Shown piece by piece: positions 33,938 to 44,942 of a stretch of DNA of 64,000 bases. Every line of letters starts with the position of its first letter. The stretch's first letter is position 1. Location of the stretch: NCBI GenBank assembly GCA_021324295.1, contig JAJPJJ010000119.1, positions 62,001-126,000 of the forward strand, written 5' to 3'. Made by a program: the position numbers and the translations under genes. The notes below the pieces were generated by a model. It had not been told where the DNA came from and made no database searches. It saw only the letters and a program-made list of their open reading frames with translations. This DNA comes from Bacillota bacterium. GTDB lineage: Bacteria; Sysuimicrobiota; Sysuimicrobiia; Sysuimicrobiales; Segetimicrobiaceae.

Positions 33938-35317
33938 CTAGGGGCTCGCCGGCACCGCCCGGACCTGCTGGCCCTGGCGGACGAGGTCGGTGCCCCGGAC
34001 GACGATCGTATCGTGCGGCGTGATCCCGCCGGTGATCTCGACCGCGTCGCCGGTCGCCCGCCCCACGGTGACGGGCTGCTGGCTCACCTTGCCGTCCGTC
34101 ACGACCCACACGTAGCTCTGGCCGCCCACCGTCGTGAGCGCGGAGAGCGGGACGACGAGCGCGGGCTGCGTGCCGGCCGCGAGCTGCGCCGTGGCATACA
34201 TGCCGGGCCGGAGCAGCCGCCCCGGGTTCGCGATGTCGATCTCAACCTGCAGCGTGCGGGTCGCCGGATCCACCCCGCCCGCCATGCGCGTGACGACGCC
34301 GCGGAAGACCCGGGTGGGGTAGGCGTCCACCCGGATCTGGACGGGATCCCCGCGGTGAACGGCCGGGAGGTCGGCCTCCGAGATCGGCACCAGCACGTCC
34401 AGGTGATCGATATCGGCGATCGTGAGGATCGGCGTCGAGGTTCCGGGTGTCACGTACGCGCCGGGGTCGAGCTGCCGGCTGACCACGACCCCGCTGAAGG
34501 GCGCGGTGATCGTCGCGTACCGGAGCTGGATGCGGGCGTTCTCGACGGCCGCCTGCTGGGTGGCCGCCTGCGCGCGCTGGGTCCTGAGCTGCGACGCGGA
34601 GGCGGCCTCCTGCTGCTCCGCCGCCTGGACCTGCGCGTCGGCCTGGGCGACCTGCGCCTGCGCCGCGCGCACCTGCGCGTCGGCCGAGTCGACGCCGGCC
34701 TGCGCCGAGACGACCTGCGCCTTGGCGTCGTCCAGGCTCTGCTGAGCCACCGCCCCCTGCCGGGCGAGCTCCGCGGTCCGGTTGTACGTGGCCTGCGCGT
34801 CCGCGAGCTGCGCCTGCGCCTTCTTGAGCCCGCCCTGCGCGTTCGCGACTTGAGCCGCCGCGAGCGAGCGGGAGGCGGCCGCGGTGAGCCGCTGCGCGCG
34901 CGCGGCGGCCACCTGGGCCTGCGCGGTTTGCACGGACGCCTCCGCCGCGGCGAGCTGGGCCTGCGCCTGCGCGAGCTGCGCGTCGAGCTGCGCGTGGTCG
35001 ATCACCGCGACGACCTGGCCCGCCTGCACGGGATCGCCCGGCCGGACGATCACGGCCTGCAGGTAGCCGGAGGTCTTGGGGTAGAGCACCGCCTGGCTGA
35101 GCGATGCGATGCTGGCCGTGAGCCGGAGCGTCCGGGGAAGCTGCACGCGGCGGGCGTGCCCGACCGCCACCACCGGCACCGGCCGCGTCCGACCCGACTC
35201 CGCGCCCGCCGACGGCCCGCGCGGCGGGCGGGGCGTCGCCCCTCGGCCGACGACGATCGCCGCCACGAGGATCAGGCAGGCCCCGGCGACCGCCCAGATC
35301 CATGCTCTCGGGTTCAC
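33938..35317 (-). CDS. RND periplasmic adaptor (HlyD/AcrA family)
   Basis: The membrane-fusion subunit of the efflux pump, 459 residues. One N-terminal anchor span (WIWAVAGACLILVAAIVVG) is followed by a beta-barrel/lipoyl half (VLYPKTSGYLQAVIVRPGDPVQAGQVVAVID). A very long Ala/Gln-rich coiled-coil hairpin runs about residues 115-270, then the second lipoyl half (ITAPFSGVVVSRQLDPGAYV). The hairpin is longer than in AcrA, suggesting reach across a thick envelope. The GTG start overlaps the merR stop by 4 bp. Confidence 0.93.
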   Translation of the reverse strand: MNPRAWIWAVAGACLILVAAIVVGRGATPRPPRGPSAGAESGRTRPVPVVAVGHARRVQLPRTLRLTASIASLSQAVLYPKTSGYLQAVIVRPGDPVQAGQVVAVIDHAQLDAQLAQAQAQLAAAEASVQTAQAQVAAARAQRLTAAASRSLAAAQVANAQGGLKKAQAQLADAQATYNRTAELARQGAVAQQSLDDAKAQVVSAQAGVDSADAQVRAAQAQVAQADAQVQAAEQQEAASASQLRTQRAQAATQQAAVENARIQLRYATITAPFSGVVVSRQLDPGAYVTPGTSTPILTIADIDHLDVLVPISEADLPAVHRGDPVQIRVDAYPTRVFRGVVTRMAGGVDPATRTLQVEIDIANPGRLLRPGMYATAQLAAGTQPALVVPLSALTTVGGQSYVWVVTDGKVSQQPVTVGRATGDAVEITGGITPHDTIVVRGTDLVRQGQQVRAVPASP

Positions 35318-35775
35318 GCGTGCCCTCCGATGCGCTCCACCGCGCGGCTGTGGTTCGTGTGGCCGAGCAGGCGCCGCAGGTCTCGCACCTGGCGCTCGAG
35401 TTTCCGCTGCAGGCGCCCGAGCTGCTCCACCTTCTCCCGCACCGACGCAAGCTGCTCCTCGGTCACCCCGAGCGCGCTCTCGAGCGCGCGGCGCCGCCGG
35501 GACGGGTCCGCCGCCTGCTCCGCCGCCGCGAGATGCCGCGCGCGGGCGTCCTCGGCGTCGAGGATCCGCTTGATCTCGCTGAGGGACAGCCCCAGCAGCC
35601 GCTTGAGGTCCTTGATCCGCTCGATCCGCTCCAGGTCCCCGGCGGTGTACAAGCGCTGGCCGCCGGCGAGCCGCTCGCTCGGGACAAGCAGGCCGATCTC
35701 GTCGTAGTAGTGCAGGGCCCGCGGCGTGAGACCGGTCAGGTGGCAGACCTCGCCGATCTGGTAGAACGTCGCCAT
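35314..35775 (-). CDS. MerR-family transcriptional regulator
   Basis: 153 residues. The N-terminal winged helix reads QIGEVCHLTGLTPRALHYYDEIGLLVPSER, with the classic LRYYD-type motif here as LHYYDEIGLL. A long dimerisation coiled coil follows and the short C-terminus lacks metal-binding cysteines, so a drug- or stress-sensing role is more likely than metal. It is the first gene of an operon with the adaptor, RND pump and ABC ATPase, with 4-bp overlap to the adaptor, so it probably controls its own operon. Confidence 0.9.
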   Translation of the reverse strand: MATFYQIGEVCHLTGLTPRALHYYDEIGLLVPSERLAGGQRLYTAGDLERIERIKDLKRLLGLSLSEIKRILDAEDARARHLAAAEQAADPSRRRRALESALGVTEEQLASVREKVEQLGRLQRKLERQVRDLRRLLGHTNHSRAVERIGGHA

Positions 35776-36106
35776 CGAGGCAGCCGAGCGTCCGGGAATG
35801 GAACGTCTCCCCCTTCCGTCACCGTCTGCGCACGCCACGGTGTCCGGCCTGCGGGGATGCGGTGCGGCTGGTTCGTATTGTACGGGGCGCCTCACGCGCG
35901 TGTCAATTGCCTCCCGTATACGTAAGCTGAGCGCGGCCAGCCCGGCGCTCACCGGTCGCCGACCCGTTCATCGAACGTTCACAGGATCGTTACAGGGACG
36001 CCCCGCGGCTGCACCGGGCGGGACCGCACGGCCTGCCGGCCCCACCGGTGGCGCACCGCGCAAGTCCTGCCGCGGGTACCTCGCACGCGGCGTCCGCACC
36101 GCTGCC
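35776..36106. other. Intergenic region with the merR promoter
   Basis: About 330 bp. The 100 bp next to merR are its leader and the promoter described separately. The rest, up to the stop of the frameshifted permease, contains a short dyad CGTTCATCGAACG near 35968-35980 and no supportable gene. Confidence 0.6.
35877..35906 (-). promoter_or_regulatory. merR-adaptor-RND operon promoter
   Basis: Minus strand TTGACA (35901-35906), 18-bp spacer, TACAAT (35877-35882). MerR regulators act on promoters with stretched spacers, usually 19-20 bp; 18 is slightly long. Palindromic CGTATACG lies just upstream of the -35. It is about 100 bp before the merR start. Confidence 0.65.
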
Positions 36107-36999
36107 CTACCCCTTGAGCGAGCCGGCCATCAGGCCGCGCATGAAGTAGCGGCCCAGGACGGCGTAGACCACCAGCGTCGGCAGCGCCGCGAGGAGCGCG
36201 CCGCCCATCTGCACGTTCCACTCGACCACGAAGCTGCCGGCCAGGTTGTTGAGGGCGACCGTGATCGGCTGTACCTCCGGGTCGCTCGTGACGGTGACGC
36301 CGAACAGGAAGTCGTTCCAGATCGAGGTGAACTGCCAGATCGCGGCGACGACGAACGCGGGTCCGGAGAGCGGGACGATGATCGTGCGGTAGATGCCCCA
36401 CAGCCCCGCGCCATCGATCTTCCCGGCCTCCACGAGCTCCGTGGGCACCCCGCGTAGTAGTTGCGGAAGATCAGCGTGGTGATCGGGATCCCGTAGACGA
36501 CGTGCACGAAGACGAGCCCCGGCAGCGTGCCGTACAGGTGGAGGCGCTGAAGCGTCTGCACGAGCGGGATCAGGACGCTCTGGTAGGGGATGAACATGCC
36601 GAACAGGATCGCCGGGAACACCACGGCGGCGCCGCGGAATCGCCACTTGGCCAGCACGTACCCGTTCATCGACCCCAGCATCGCCGAGAGCAACGTCGCC
36701 GGGACCACGAGCTTCACGCTGTTCAGGAAGTTGCCGCCGAGGCCGCGGTGCGTGGCGCTGCCCGCCCACGCCTCGACGAAGCTGCTGAAGTAGAGGCCGG
36801 ACGGCGGCGCCCACATCCGCGAGAGGCTGACCTCGGCGAAGCTCTTCATCGACGTCGCCACGAGCACGTAGATGGGCAGCAGGTAGGCGGCGGCCGCGAC
36901 CACGAGCAGCCCGTAGAGCGCGGCCCGACCCCACGGGATCGCCCGGCGGGCGCCCCCGGGCAGGACGGCCGCGGCGGGGATGGGCGCGAGCGCGCTCAC
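36107..36999 (-). pseudogene. Sugar ABC permease, MalG type, one-base frameshift
   Basis: The two halves lie in different frames. From the GTG ([16 protein letters not shown]) the frame reads correctly to RNYYAG, near residue 183; the next frame then continues with [29 protein letters not shown], the EAA loop. Adding one base to the four-C run at 36448-36451 (GGGG on the coding strand) restores a normal protein of about 297 residues. All spans and the EAA loop are otherwise intact, so it is either a recent loss of function or a sequencing error. The start overlaps the MalF-type stop by 4 bp. Confidence 0.85.
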
Positions 37000-37934
37000 C
37001 GCTCCACCTCCGCGCGCGTGCTGTAGACGAGGTACGGGACCGTCAGGAGCGCGACGAGCACCAGCAGGACCTCGGCGATCGCGGCCCCCTGCGCGAAGTG
37101 GTTGCCCCGGAACGTGGTGTCGAACATGAAGTACGCGGGGACGTCGCTGCTGAACCCGGGTCCGGGGCCGGTCATCGCCACGACGAGGTCGAAGATCTTG
37201 AGGGAGATGTGACCGAGGATGATCACCGCGCTGAGCGTGATCGGCTGCAGCAGCGGGACCAGGATCTGCCGGTAGATCTGCCACTCCGCGGCGCCGTCCA
37301 CGCGCGCGGCCTCGCGCAGCTCGTCGGGGATGCTCCGCAGGCCCGCGAGGTACAGCGCCATCGTGTACCCCGACATCTGCCACGTGGCGGCGAGCGCGAC
37401 GGCCAGGATGCCGATCCGCGGGTCCGTGTACCACCCGGCCCGCAGCCACCCCAGGTGCAGGTGCCGGAACAGCAGGTTGACCCCGACATCCCCGAGCTGG
37501 GGGCTGCCGGGGTTGAGGAGCCACCGCCACACCACGCCGGTGACGATGAACGAGATCGCGAGCGGCGCGAGGTAGATCGTCCGGAACACCGGCTCCGCGC
37601 GGAGGCCCCGGTCGAGGAGCACGGCGAGCGCGAACCCGATGCCGAGACACCCGGCGAGGAACGCGGCGGTGAACCGCGCCGTGTTGACGATGTCGATCCG
37701 GAACCGGAAGCTCTGGAACAGGTCGACGTAGTTGCGCCATCCGGCCCACGCGTAGCTCGGCAGGACGTCGTTCCAGCGCGTGAGGGAGACGAACCCGGTC
37801 CACCCCACGAACCCGTAGACGAAGACCGCGACGGCGACGACCGACGGGGCCACCATCGCAGCCCCCACCGCCCAGTCCTGCGCGGAGGCCCGTCGGGCGG
37901 CCGGCCGCGCCGCGTGTCCGGGCATAGGCGCCAC
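36996..37934 (-). CDS. Sugar ABC transporter permease, MalF type
   Basis: 312 residues, six expected spans. After a basic N-terminus the first span starts [24 protein letters not shown]. The EAA loop is [32 protein letters not shown] at 37934 or an ATG three codons later can start it. It lies 22 bp after the binding-protein gene and overlaps the frameshifted MalG gene by 4 bp. Confidence 0.88.
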   Translation of the reverse strand: MAPMPGHAARPAARRASAQDWAVGAAMVAPSVVAVAVFVYGFVGWTGFVSLTRWNDVLPSYAWAGWRNYVDLFQSFRFRIDIVNTARFTAAFLAGCLGIGFALAVLLDRGLRAEPVFRTIYLAPLAISFIVTGVVWRWLLNPGSPQLGDVGVNLLFRHLHLGWLRAGWYTDPRIGILAVALAATWQMSGYTMALYLAGLRSIPDELREAARVDGAAEWQIYRQILVPLLQPITLSAVIILGHISLKIFDLVVAMTGPGPGFSSDVPAYFMFDTTFRGNHFAQGAAIAEVLLVLVALLTVPYLVYSTRAEVER

Positions 37935-37956
37935 CGACGTCGCGGCCGCGACGCGC

Positions 37957-39228
37957 CTACTTGCACACCCCGGCGTTCACGCACGCCTTCTGGAGGGCCC
38001 GCTGGGTCGCGGCCACGTCCCGCGAGGTCACAAACAGCGCGAGCGCGTCCTTGTACTCGGTCGCCCACCCCTCGCTCGCGGCGGCGCCGTGGATCACGCT
38101 CGGGACGATCGCGTCCCCCCTCCAGCGCTGCATCGCCCACCGCTGGTACGGGCTGAACGGCGTGGGGCTGCAGTCGGTGCGGGCGCAGATCGATCCCTTG
38201 AGCGGGTTGAACGCCTCCTGCCCTTCGCGGGAGCCAAGGAGCCGCAGCCACGCCATCACGTTCTCCCTGTCCCGCGCCTTCTTCGGAAGGCCGAAGCTGT
38301 CGGACAGCGCATCGTAGACACCCTCGTTGCCCGGCGCGGGGGCCCAGCCGTAGCCCGAGAAGTTCTTGGAGGTGAACCACCCGTTCGTCCAGTCGCCCAT
38401 GATCAACATCGCGCCCTTGGCCCCGATGATGTACTGGCCGGCCTCGTCCCACGTCAGCGCCGCGTGGTCGGAGTTGACGTACGTCAGCATCCGCCTGAAC
38501 GTCTCCAGCGCCCGGGTCACCGCGGCACCCGTCCACGAGGTCTTGCCGGTCCACAGGCCGCGGTATCCGTCCGCGCCGAGCGTGCCGATGAGCACCGTCT
38601 CGAAGGTGTGCCCGGCTTCCCAGCCCTCCTTGTCCCCGAGCACGAGGGGCACGATGCCCTTCGCCTTGAGGGCGTCCGCGGCCCTGAAGAACTCCTCGAA
38701 GGTCTTGGGCGGCGCCAGGCCGTTGTCGGAGAAGACCTTCTTGTTGTACCAGAGGATGTTGGCCCGGTGGATGTTCACCGGCACGGACCAGATCTGGCCC
38801 TGGTACGAGAGGATCTCGAGGAGGCCCCGGGGCATCGCCCGGTCCCAGCCTTCGGATTTGAAGAGGCCCGTGAGCGGCTCCATGTAGCCACTCTTGACCC
38901 ACGTGTCGATCAGCTCGTGGCCGGCGTGCACCTGGAACGAATCCGGCGGGTTCCCGCCCAGCATCCGGGTCTTGAGCACCGCCTTGGCGTTCGTGCCCGC
39001 GCCGCCCGCGACCGTGGCGTTGACGATCTGCACCCCCGGAGACCTCTTGCGGTAGAGGCCGAACAGCGCGTTGAGCGCGTCCGCCTCGCCGCCCGCGGTC
39101 CACCACGAGAAGATCTCGAGCTTGCCCGCCGGCGCCGCCGCCGCCTCCCGCGGGGGGCCGCCCGGGGCGGCCGCGAGCGAGACGACCGCGACGGCCGCGG
39201 CGATCCAATGCAGACGATGACCGCTCAT
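37957..39228 (-). CDS. Extracellular sugar-binding protein
   Basis: 423 residues with a Sec-type signal (RLHWIAAAVAVVSLAAAPG) and a mature start KLEIFSWWTAGGEADALNALFGLYRK, as in family-1 glucose/oligosaccharide-binding proteins. NILWYNKKVFSDNGLAPPKTFEEF and GDWTNGWF are typical of this family, and the C-terminal cysteines (CARTDCSPTPFS, and C-VNAGVC at the end) resemble those of glucose/mannose-binding proteins. AGGAGG lies just before the ATG. It heads an operon with two permeases but no ATPase. Confidence 0.88.
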   Translation of the reverse strand: MSGHRLHWIAAAVAVVSLAAAPGGPPREAAAAPAGKLEIFSWWTAGGEADALNALFGLYRKRSPGVQIVNATVAGGAGTNAKAVLKTRMLGGNPPDSFQVHAGHELIDTWVKSGYMEPLTGLFKSEGWDRAMPRGLLEILSYQGQIWSVPVNIHRANILWYNKKVFSDNGLAPPKTFEEFFRAADALKAKGIVPLVLGDKEGWEAGHTFETVLIGTLGADGYRGLWTGKTSWTGAAVTRALETFRRMLTYVNSDHAALTWDEAGQYIIGAKGAMLIMGDWTNGWFTSKNFSGYGWAPAPGNEGVYDALSDSFGLPKKARDRENVMAWLRLLGSREGQEAFNPLKGSICARTDCSPTPFSPYQRWAMQRWRGDAIVPSVIHGAAASEGWATEYKDALALFVTSRDVAATQRALQKACVNAGVCK

Positions 39229-39418
39229 CACCACCGCCTCCTTGGACCTGCGCGCCCGTACCCCGAACGCGTCGTGCGCACGATCCCGGTCGCAGGTCGT
39301 CGCCCGTATTCGACGGTCCCCCCACGGCTCCCCTAGCTCCGGGCACCCCGTCGCGCCCGGCGGGGCCGTGCGTCCGGGCCGACCCCCGCGGCCGCCACCG
39401 GACGCCGACGAGGCTGGA

Positions 39419-39973
39419 CTACTCGTGCCGCTGCCCGGCCGGCCACCCCTGCCCATGCCGGATCACCGGCTCGGCGACCAGGAGGGCGAGCCCCGCGTTG
39501 ATCGCGGCCTTCACCGCGTTGAAGGGGACGATCGCCGAGACGAGCATCCCGGTGACGCGCGAGGGCGGCATCCCGAACTGCAGCGCCAGGATCGCGACGT
39601 TCGCGGGAATCATGATCGCCACGCGGGCCGCCGCGCCCAGCGCCGCGGCCTCCAGCAATCGCCGGGCGAAGCCGCCCGTGCGGCGGCGGTAGGCCCACGC
39701 CGTCACGGCGACGAAGGTGCCCGCGGCGATGAAGTCGGCGAGCGGCCCGAGGGGGCCGTGCGCGCGCGTCAGCAAGAACAGGACGTCCTTGAGCAGGACC
39801 ACGAGCACGCCGGAGGCGGGGCCGTAGAGCAGCCCCGCGAGCAGCCCGACCGCGTCGCTCGGATCGTAGGTCAGGAACGGCGCCTGCGGGAGGATGGGCA
39901 CCTGGATCGCGGCCATGAGGAGGAACGCCGCAGCGGTGAGCGTGCCCAGCGTGGCGATCCGGTGTGCCGTCAC
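39419..39973 (-). CDS. ECF transporter substrate-specificity subunit, RibU-like
   Basis: A 184-residue membrane protein with about six spans. FLTYDPSDAVGLLAGLLYGPASGVLVVLLKDVLFL matches the YDPSD segment and following helix of RibU-type S components, which bind riboflavin; the assignment to riboflavin is likely but not certain. The ECF ATPases and T component must be encoded elsewhere, as is common for group II S components. The GTG start is supported by GGAGAGGTG upstream. I found no recognisable FMN riboswitch in its leader. Confidence 0.78.
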   Translation of the reverse strand: MTAHRIATLGTLTAAAFLLMAAIQVPILPQAPFLTYDPSDAVGLLAGLLYGPASGVLVVLLKDVLFLLTRAHGPLGPLADFIAAGTFVAVTAWAYRRRTGGFARRLLEAAALGAAARVAIMIPANVAILALQFGMPPSRVTGMLVSAIVPFNAVKAAINAGLALLVAEPVIRHGQGWPAGQRHE

Positions 39974-40151
39974 CGACGCACCTCTCCGCACATGGTCCCT
40001 CCCGGCGCCGCGCCCGCCCGGTGGCCGGGCAGCCGCCCTCGGCCGCCGGGACGCGGAGCCGGCCGCCCCGGCTGCGAAGGTGTGGGTGAAGGTATAGAAT
40101 GAAAGCGCAGGACCATCATAGCCGGCCACAGGCAGGAGGTTCAACGAGAAC

Positions 40152-40666
40152 ATGCCCGCACGCACTCTGCTCGTGCTCGCGGCGGCCCTCGCCGCCGCAG
40201 CCCCGACCGGCGGACCCGCTCTGGCGCAGGGGACGCCGTTTCCCGATGTGCCGCCGTGGCACTGGGCGTACCCGGCGGTGCTCAAGGACCAGCAGGCGGG
40301 GCTGCTGCTCGGGTATCCCGCCGCGCCGGCCGATCTGGTGCGGAACTCCCTCGCGCAGATCTACGACGGGTTCGTCCATGCGCAGGCCGCGGGCGCGCGC
40401 GAGTGGGTGGAGCGGTTCACCTACAACCGGCCGGCGGACTGGCCCGGGCCGCTGGAGCGCGCCCGCCTCGCCGCCTTCTCGCTGGGCGACGTCTCCGTCG
40501 CCGTGACCGGCGAGACGGCGAACGCGACGTTCGTGGCCACCGAAACGGTGCGCGAGACGACGGGGACGCGGACGTCGCGCGTCCCGATGCGCGTCCGGCT
40601 GCGCCTCAGCGGGGAGGACTGGCAGGCGGACTACGCCACGCTCGCGGCCGGCAGCCCGGTGTTCCG

Positions 40667-40670
<4 letters not shown>
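40152..40670 (+). CDS. Exported protein with one S-layer homology motif
   Basis: 172 residues. A signal peptide ([22 protein letters not shown]) is followed by [27 protein letters not shown] at about residues 29-56, a good S-layer homology (SLH) motif that commonly anchors proteins to cell-wall polymers. One motif is fewer than the usual three. The rest forms predicted beta strands ([20 protein letters not shown]) with no known fold. AGGAGG lies upstream of the ATG, and a TATAGAAT box about 50 bp away may be the -10. Its stop overlaps the fumarase ATG, so the two are translationally coupled, an odd pairing. Confidence 0.78.
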
Positions 40671-42127
<1,457 letters not shown>

Positions 42128-42314
42128 GCGCGGGGCGGCGCGCCAGGGCCGATCGCGGCGCTCGGCGGACGCGGGGGGCCCGGCAGCATCATGGCCCGGG
42201 CGATTTGCCGCGGCCCCCCGTCGGCATCGCGCGACGCCGCGCCAGTGCGTCGTTGCGTTAGGTCGGAGCCCCCACGCCCCACCGTGGCGGCCACGGAACT
42301 TCTGCACAGCTGCC

Positions 42315-43361
42315 CTAGGCGTGGCCGCCGCCGACGGTCAGGACGAGCTTACCGGTCACGTGCCGGCCCTCGAGCCGCGCGTGGGCCTCGCGGATCGTCT
42401 CCTCGGACAGCTCGCCGACGTGGGTGACCGCGGGCGGCGGGATGTGCCCGGCTTCGATCAGCCCGGCGAGGCCGGCGAGCAGCTCCGGATACACGCTCCA
42501 GTCCCGCGGGTCCGCGCTGCGCGCGTGGGCGCTCAGCGAGACGATGTGCAGCGTCCCCGACCGGGTAAACAGGGGGCTCGCCGCCCCCCAGACGTCGAGC
42601 GCGAAGCCGGAGGGCTCTTCCACGATGCTGACGGCCCGGCCGCCCAGGCCGAGGCAGCGGACGCACAGCGCCTTCATCTCGCCGCCGACGAAGTCGAACG
42701 CCGCGGCCACCCCGCGCCCGCCGGTGCGCTCCCGCACCAGGGCCTCGAGGTCGTCGAGCGAGCGGCCCCGGTAGGGGACGAGGTCCTCGGCGCGCACGCC
42801 GAGCGTATCGACCAGGTGCTCCGCGCTCGCCTCGCCGCCCGCGGTCGCGAGGATCGGCGAGGCGCCCAGGTGGCGCAGGATCGGGATCGCGAAGGTGCCG
42901 ACGCCCCCCGCCCCGCCGGCGACGAGCACCGCCTCCCCGGAGCGGACGCGCGCCCGGCGCACGACCGCCTCGTACGCGGTCAGGCCGGCGACGCCGAGGG
43001 CCGCGCCCTCCGCATCCGAGAGGCCGCGCGGCCTCCGGCTCACGAACGGCGCCGGCACCGCAGCGTACTCCGCGTACGCGCCGTTGCTGCGCGGCCCGAG
43101 CAGCACCGCGAACACCTCGTCCCCGGGCCGGAGCGCGTCGACCCCGGGGCCCACCGCGTCGACGACGCCGGCGGCGTCGCGGCCGAGCACCGCGGGGAGC
43201 TGGACCGGGATCAGCCCGCGCCGCATCTTGTAGTCGACCGGGTTCACCGAGACCGCGCGCACCCGGATGCGGACCTCGCCGGGCCCCGGCACCGGCGTCG
43301 GCCACTCGGACCAGCGGAAGAGCTCGGGGCCACCGAACCGTTCCAGCACCACCGCGTGCAT
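42315..43361 (-). CDS. Quinone-oxidoreductase-like MDR enzyme (zinc-free)
   Basis: A medium-chain dehydrogenase/reductase of 348 residues. It begins MHAVVLERFGGPELFRWSEWP, the pattern of quinone oxidoreductases, and has VSVNPVDYKMRRG, LGRDAAGVVDAVG and the nucleotide-binding GGAGGVGTFAI. The zinc-ligand cysteines of alcohol dehydrogenases are absent. It probably reduces an enone or quinone with NADPH. It is a single gene on the minus strand, 153 bp after the protease start region. Confidence 0.87.
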   Translation of the reverse strand: MHAVVLERFGGPELFRWSEWPTPVPGPGEVRIRVRAVSVNPVDYKMRRGLIPVQLPAVLGRDAAGVVDAVGPGVDALRPGDEVFAVLLGPRSNGAYAEYAAVPAPFVSRRPRGLSDAEGAALGVAGLTAYEAVVRRARVRSGEAVLVAGGAGGVGTFAIPILRHLGASPILATAGGEASAEHLVDTLGVRAEDLVPYRGRSLDDLEALVRERTGGRGVAAAFDFVGGEMKALCVRCLGLGGRAVSIVEEPSGFALDVWGAASPLFTRSGTLHIVSLSAHARSADPRDWSVYPELLAGLAGLIEAGHIPPPAVTHVGELSEETIREAHARLEGRHVTGKLVLTVGGGHA

Positions 43362-43520
43362 CGTGGGCCTCCCCGCGACCAGCGCAACGCCCGAGGAGTT
43401 CGCCCCGCGCCCGGGCGGATCCCCCGCGGGCGCGAGAGGGCCCCCGGCGCCCGGCCCGGACACCGGCCCCGGCGTCGCGATGCGCGGGAACCCGCGAGGC
43501 CCGCGTGGGCCCGAGTGACC

Positions 43521-44942
43521 CTACTGGTTGAGCAGGTTCAGGACGAGGTAGTTGGCCGCCGCGCTCCCGAACCCCGTCACGAGGTCGTACCCGGAGCCCG
43601 CGGCGTGCCCGTTGCTCCCGTAGACGATGTCGAAGTAATCCGTTCCGTATACCGCGGGCAGAGCCGCGTTGTACTCGGGTGCGCCGGCGCTGCTGCCCGG
43701 GCTGACCGACAGGGTCGGCTTGGAACTCTGCATGCGCGCGTAGTCCGCGAGCGCGATGAGCCCGGCCCAGGCGGGAGCCGCCGCGCTCGTCCCGCCGACC
43801 TGGAACCACCCTGTCTCGCCGCTGTAGGGCGTGGTATCGTATACCGCCAGGCCCGTGCTCGGGTTGGCGTCCAGGGCGACGTCCGGGGTCGCCCGGAACC
43901 CGCCGGTGTTCGGGAAGCTCGCGTACGAGTTCGCGTAGAAGTAGGTCTGATAGGCGGGCTCGGTCTCGTAGATGCTGTCCCCGCCCCCGGACCCGCTCCA
44001 CGCCGTCTCGGGCGCCGGCTGGCCGGCGCACGTCGACGATGCGAACGCGACCGTGCCGGCGGTCGTGCGGTTGCCCTGAGCATCGAGGCACAGCGTGGTG
44101 CCGCCGGCGGCGATCACGTTGGGCGATACCGCCGGCCAGATCGTGCCGGCGCCGCCGTCCCCGCTGGCCGCCACAAATGTCACGCCGGCGTGGCTGAAGT
44201 ACGAGTCGTAGTCGAACTCGAGCGAGAACTCCCGGGCCCCCCAGCTCATCGAGACGACGTGCGCGCCCGCGGCCACCGCGCTGTTCGACGCGGTCAATAG
44301 ATCGCCCAGGCTGTTCGAATTGGCCTCAGCGAGGACGATGTCCGCGTCCGGCGCGACGGCGTGGGCCCACTCCACGTCGAGCGAAGCTTCCAACTCCCAG
44401 CCGCCGGTCGGGTCCTGTCCCGGGGTGCAGCCGCCGCCGCCGCCGCCCTTGCCGCCCTTGTGGCCTCCGGTGGCGCCCCGCGCGAGCGGGCTCGCGGCCG
44501 CGGCCGCGGGCGGCCCCACGATCGAGCCTGTCTGGCAGATCTTCACGAAGCACGGGTGCGGCCCGCCCGAGATGGTGCACGGGTCGCCGGCGGTGAGCCC
44601 GTGCATCGAGGCGATGCCCATCTGGGTGATGAAGACCGAGAGGTCGTTCCAGATGGTCGGGGCATCGTAGGCGTCCACGATCGCGATGACGGCCGCCTTC
44701 CCCTGGCCGGGATTCCCGCCCGTGATCCCCTGCTGGTAGAGCTGGTCGATCCCGTACGCGCCTCTGATCTGGGCGGGCGTGTACCCGTTGCCGACGTACG
44801 TCGAGGTGGCGCCCCCCTTCACGTGGATGGGGTGGTACGCGACGATGCGCCGTAGATCGGGAGGCTGGACCGCCAGAGAGGACGTCGCCGAGAGCAAGAG
44901 AGCTACGGAGCAGGTTGCGGCGATGCGTGCGGCGCGCCACAT
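43521..44942 (-). CDS. Secreted sedolisin-type (S53) serine-carboxyl protease
   Basis: 473 residues with a signal peptide (AATCSVALLLSATSSLAV). The catalytic set of S53 proteases is visible: Glu185 and Asp189 in LEASLDVEW, the oxyanion Asp262 in ASGDGG, and Ser386 in GGTSAAAPAW. The C-terminal calcium-site region DIVYGSNGHAAGSGYDLVTGFGS is also there. Unlike most sedolisins it has no 150-200-residue pro-domain; only about 30 residues separate the signal from the catalytic fold. A Lys/Gly-rich stretch (158-171) interrupts the domain before the Glu motif. I chose the ATG after GGGGGGAGTGCCT. Confidence 0.87.
   Translation of the reverse strand: MWRAARIAATCSVALLLSATSSLAVQPPDLRRIVAYHPIHVKGGATSTYVGNGYTPAQIRGAYGIDQLYQQGITGGNPGQGKAAVIAIVDAYDAPTIWNDLSVFITQMGIASMHGLTAGDPCTISGGPHPCFVKICQTGSIVGPPAAAAASPLARGATGGHKGGKGGGGGGCTPGQDPTGGWELEASLDVEWAHAVAPDADIVLAEANSNSLGDLLTASNSAVAAGAHVVSMSWGAREFSLEFDYDSYFSHAGVTFVAASGDGGAGTIWPAVSPNVIAAGGTTLCLDAQGNRTTAGTVAFASSTCAGQPAPETAWSGSGGGDSIYETEPAYQTYFYANSYASFPNTGGFRATPDVALDANPSTGLAVYDTTPYSGETGWFQVGGTSAAAPAWAGLIALADYARMQSSKPTLSVSPGSSAGAPEYNAALPAVYGTDYFDIVYGSNGHAAGSGYDLVTGFGSAAANYLVLNLLNQ

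Noticed and set aside
39974-40151. FMN riboswitch upstream of the RibU-like gene
   Set aside because: The leader lacks the conserved RFN helices and GGGTGAAATTCCC-type core; only GC-rich inverted repeats are present.
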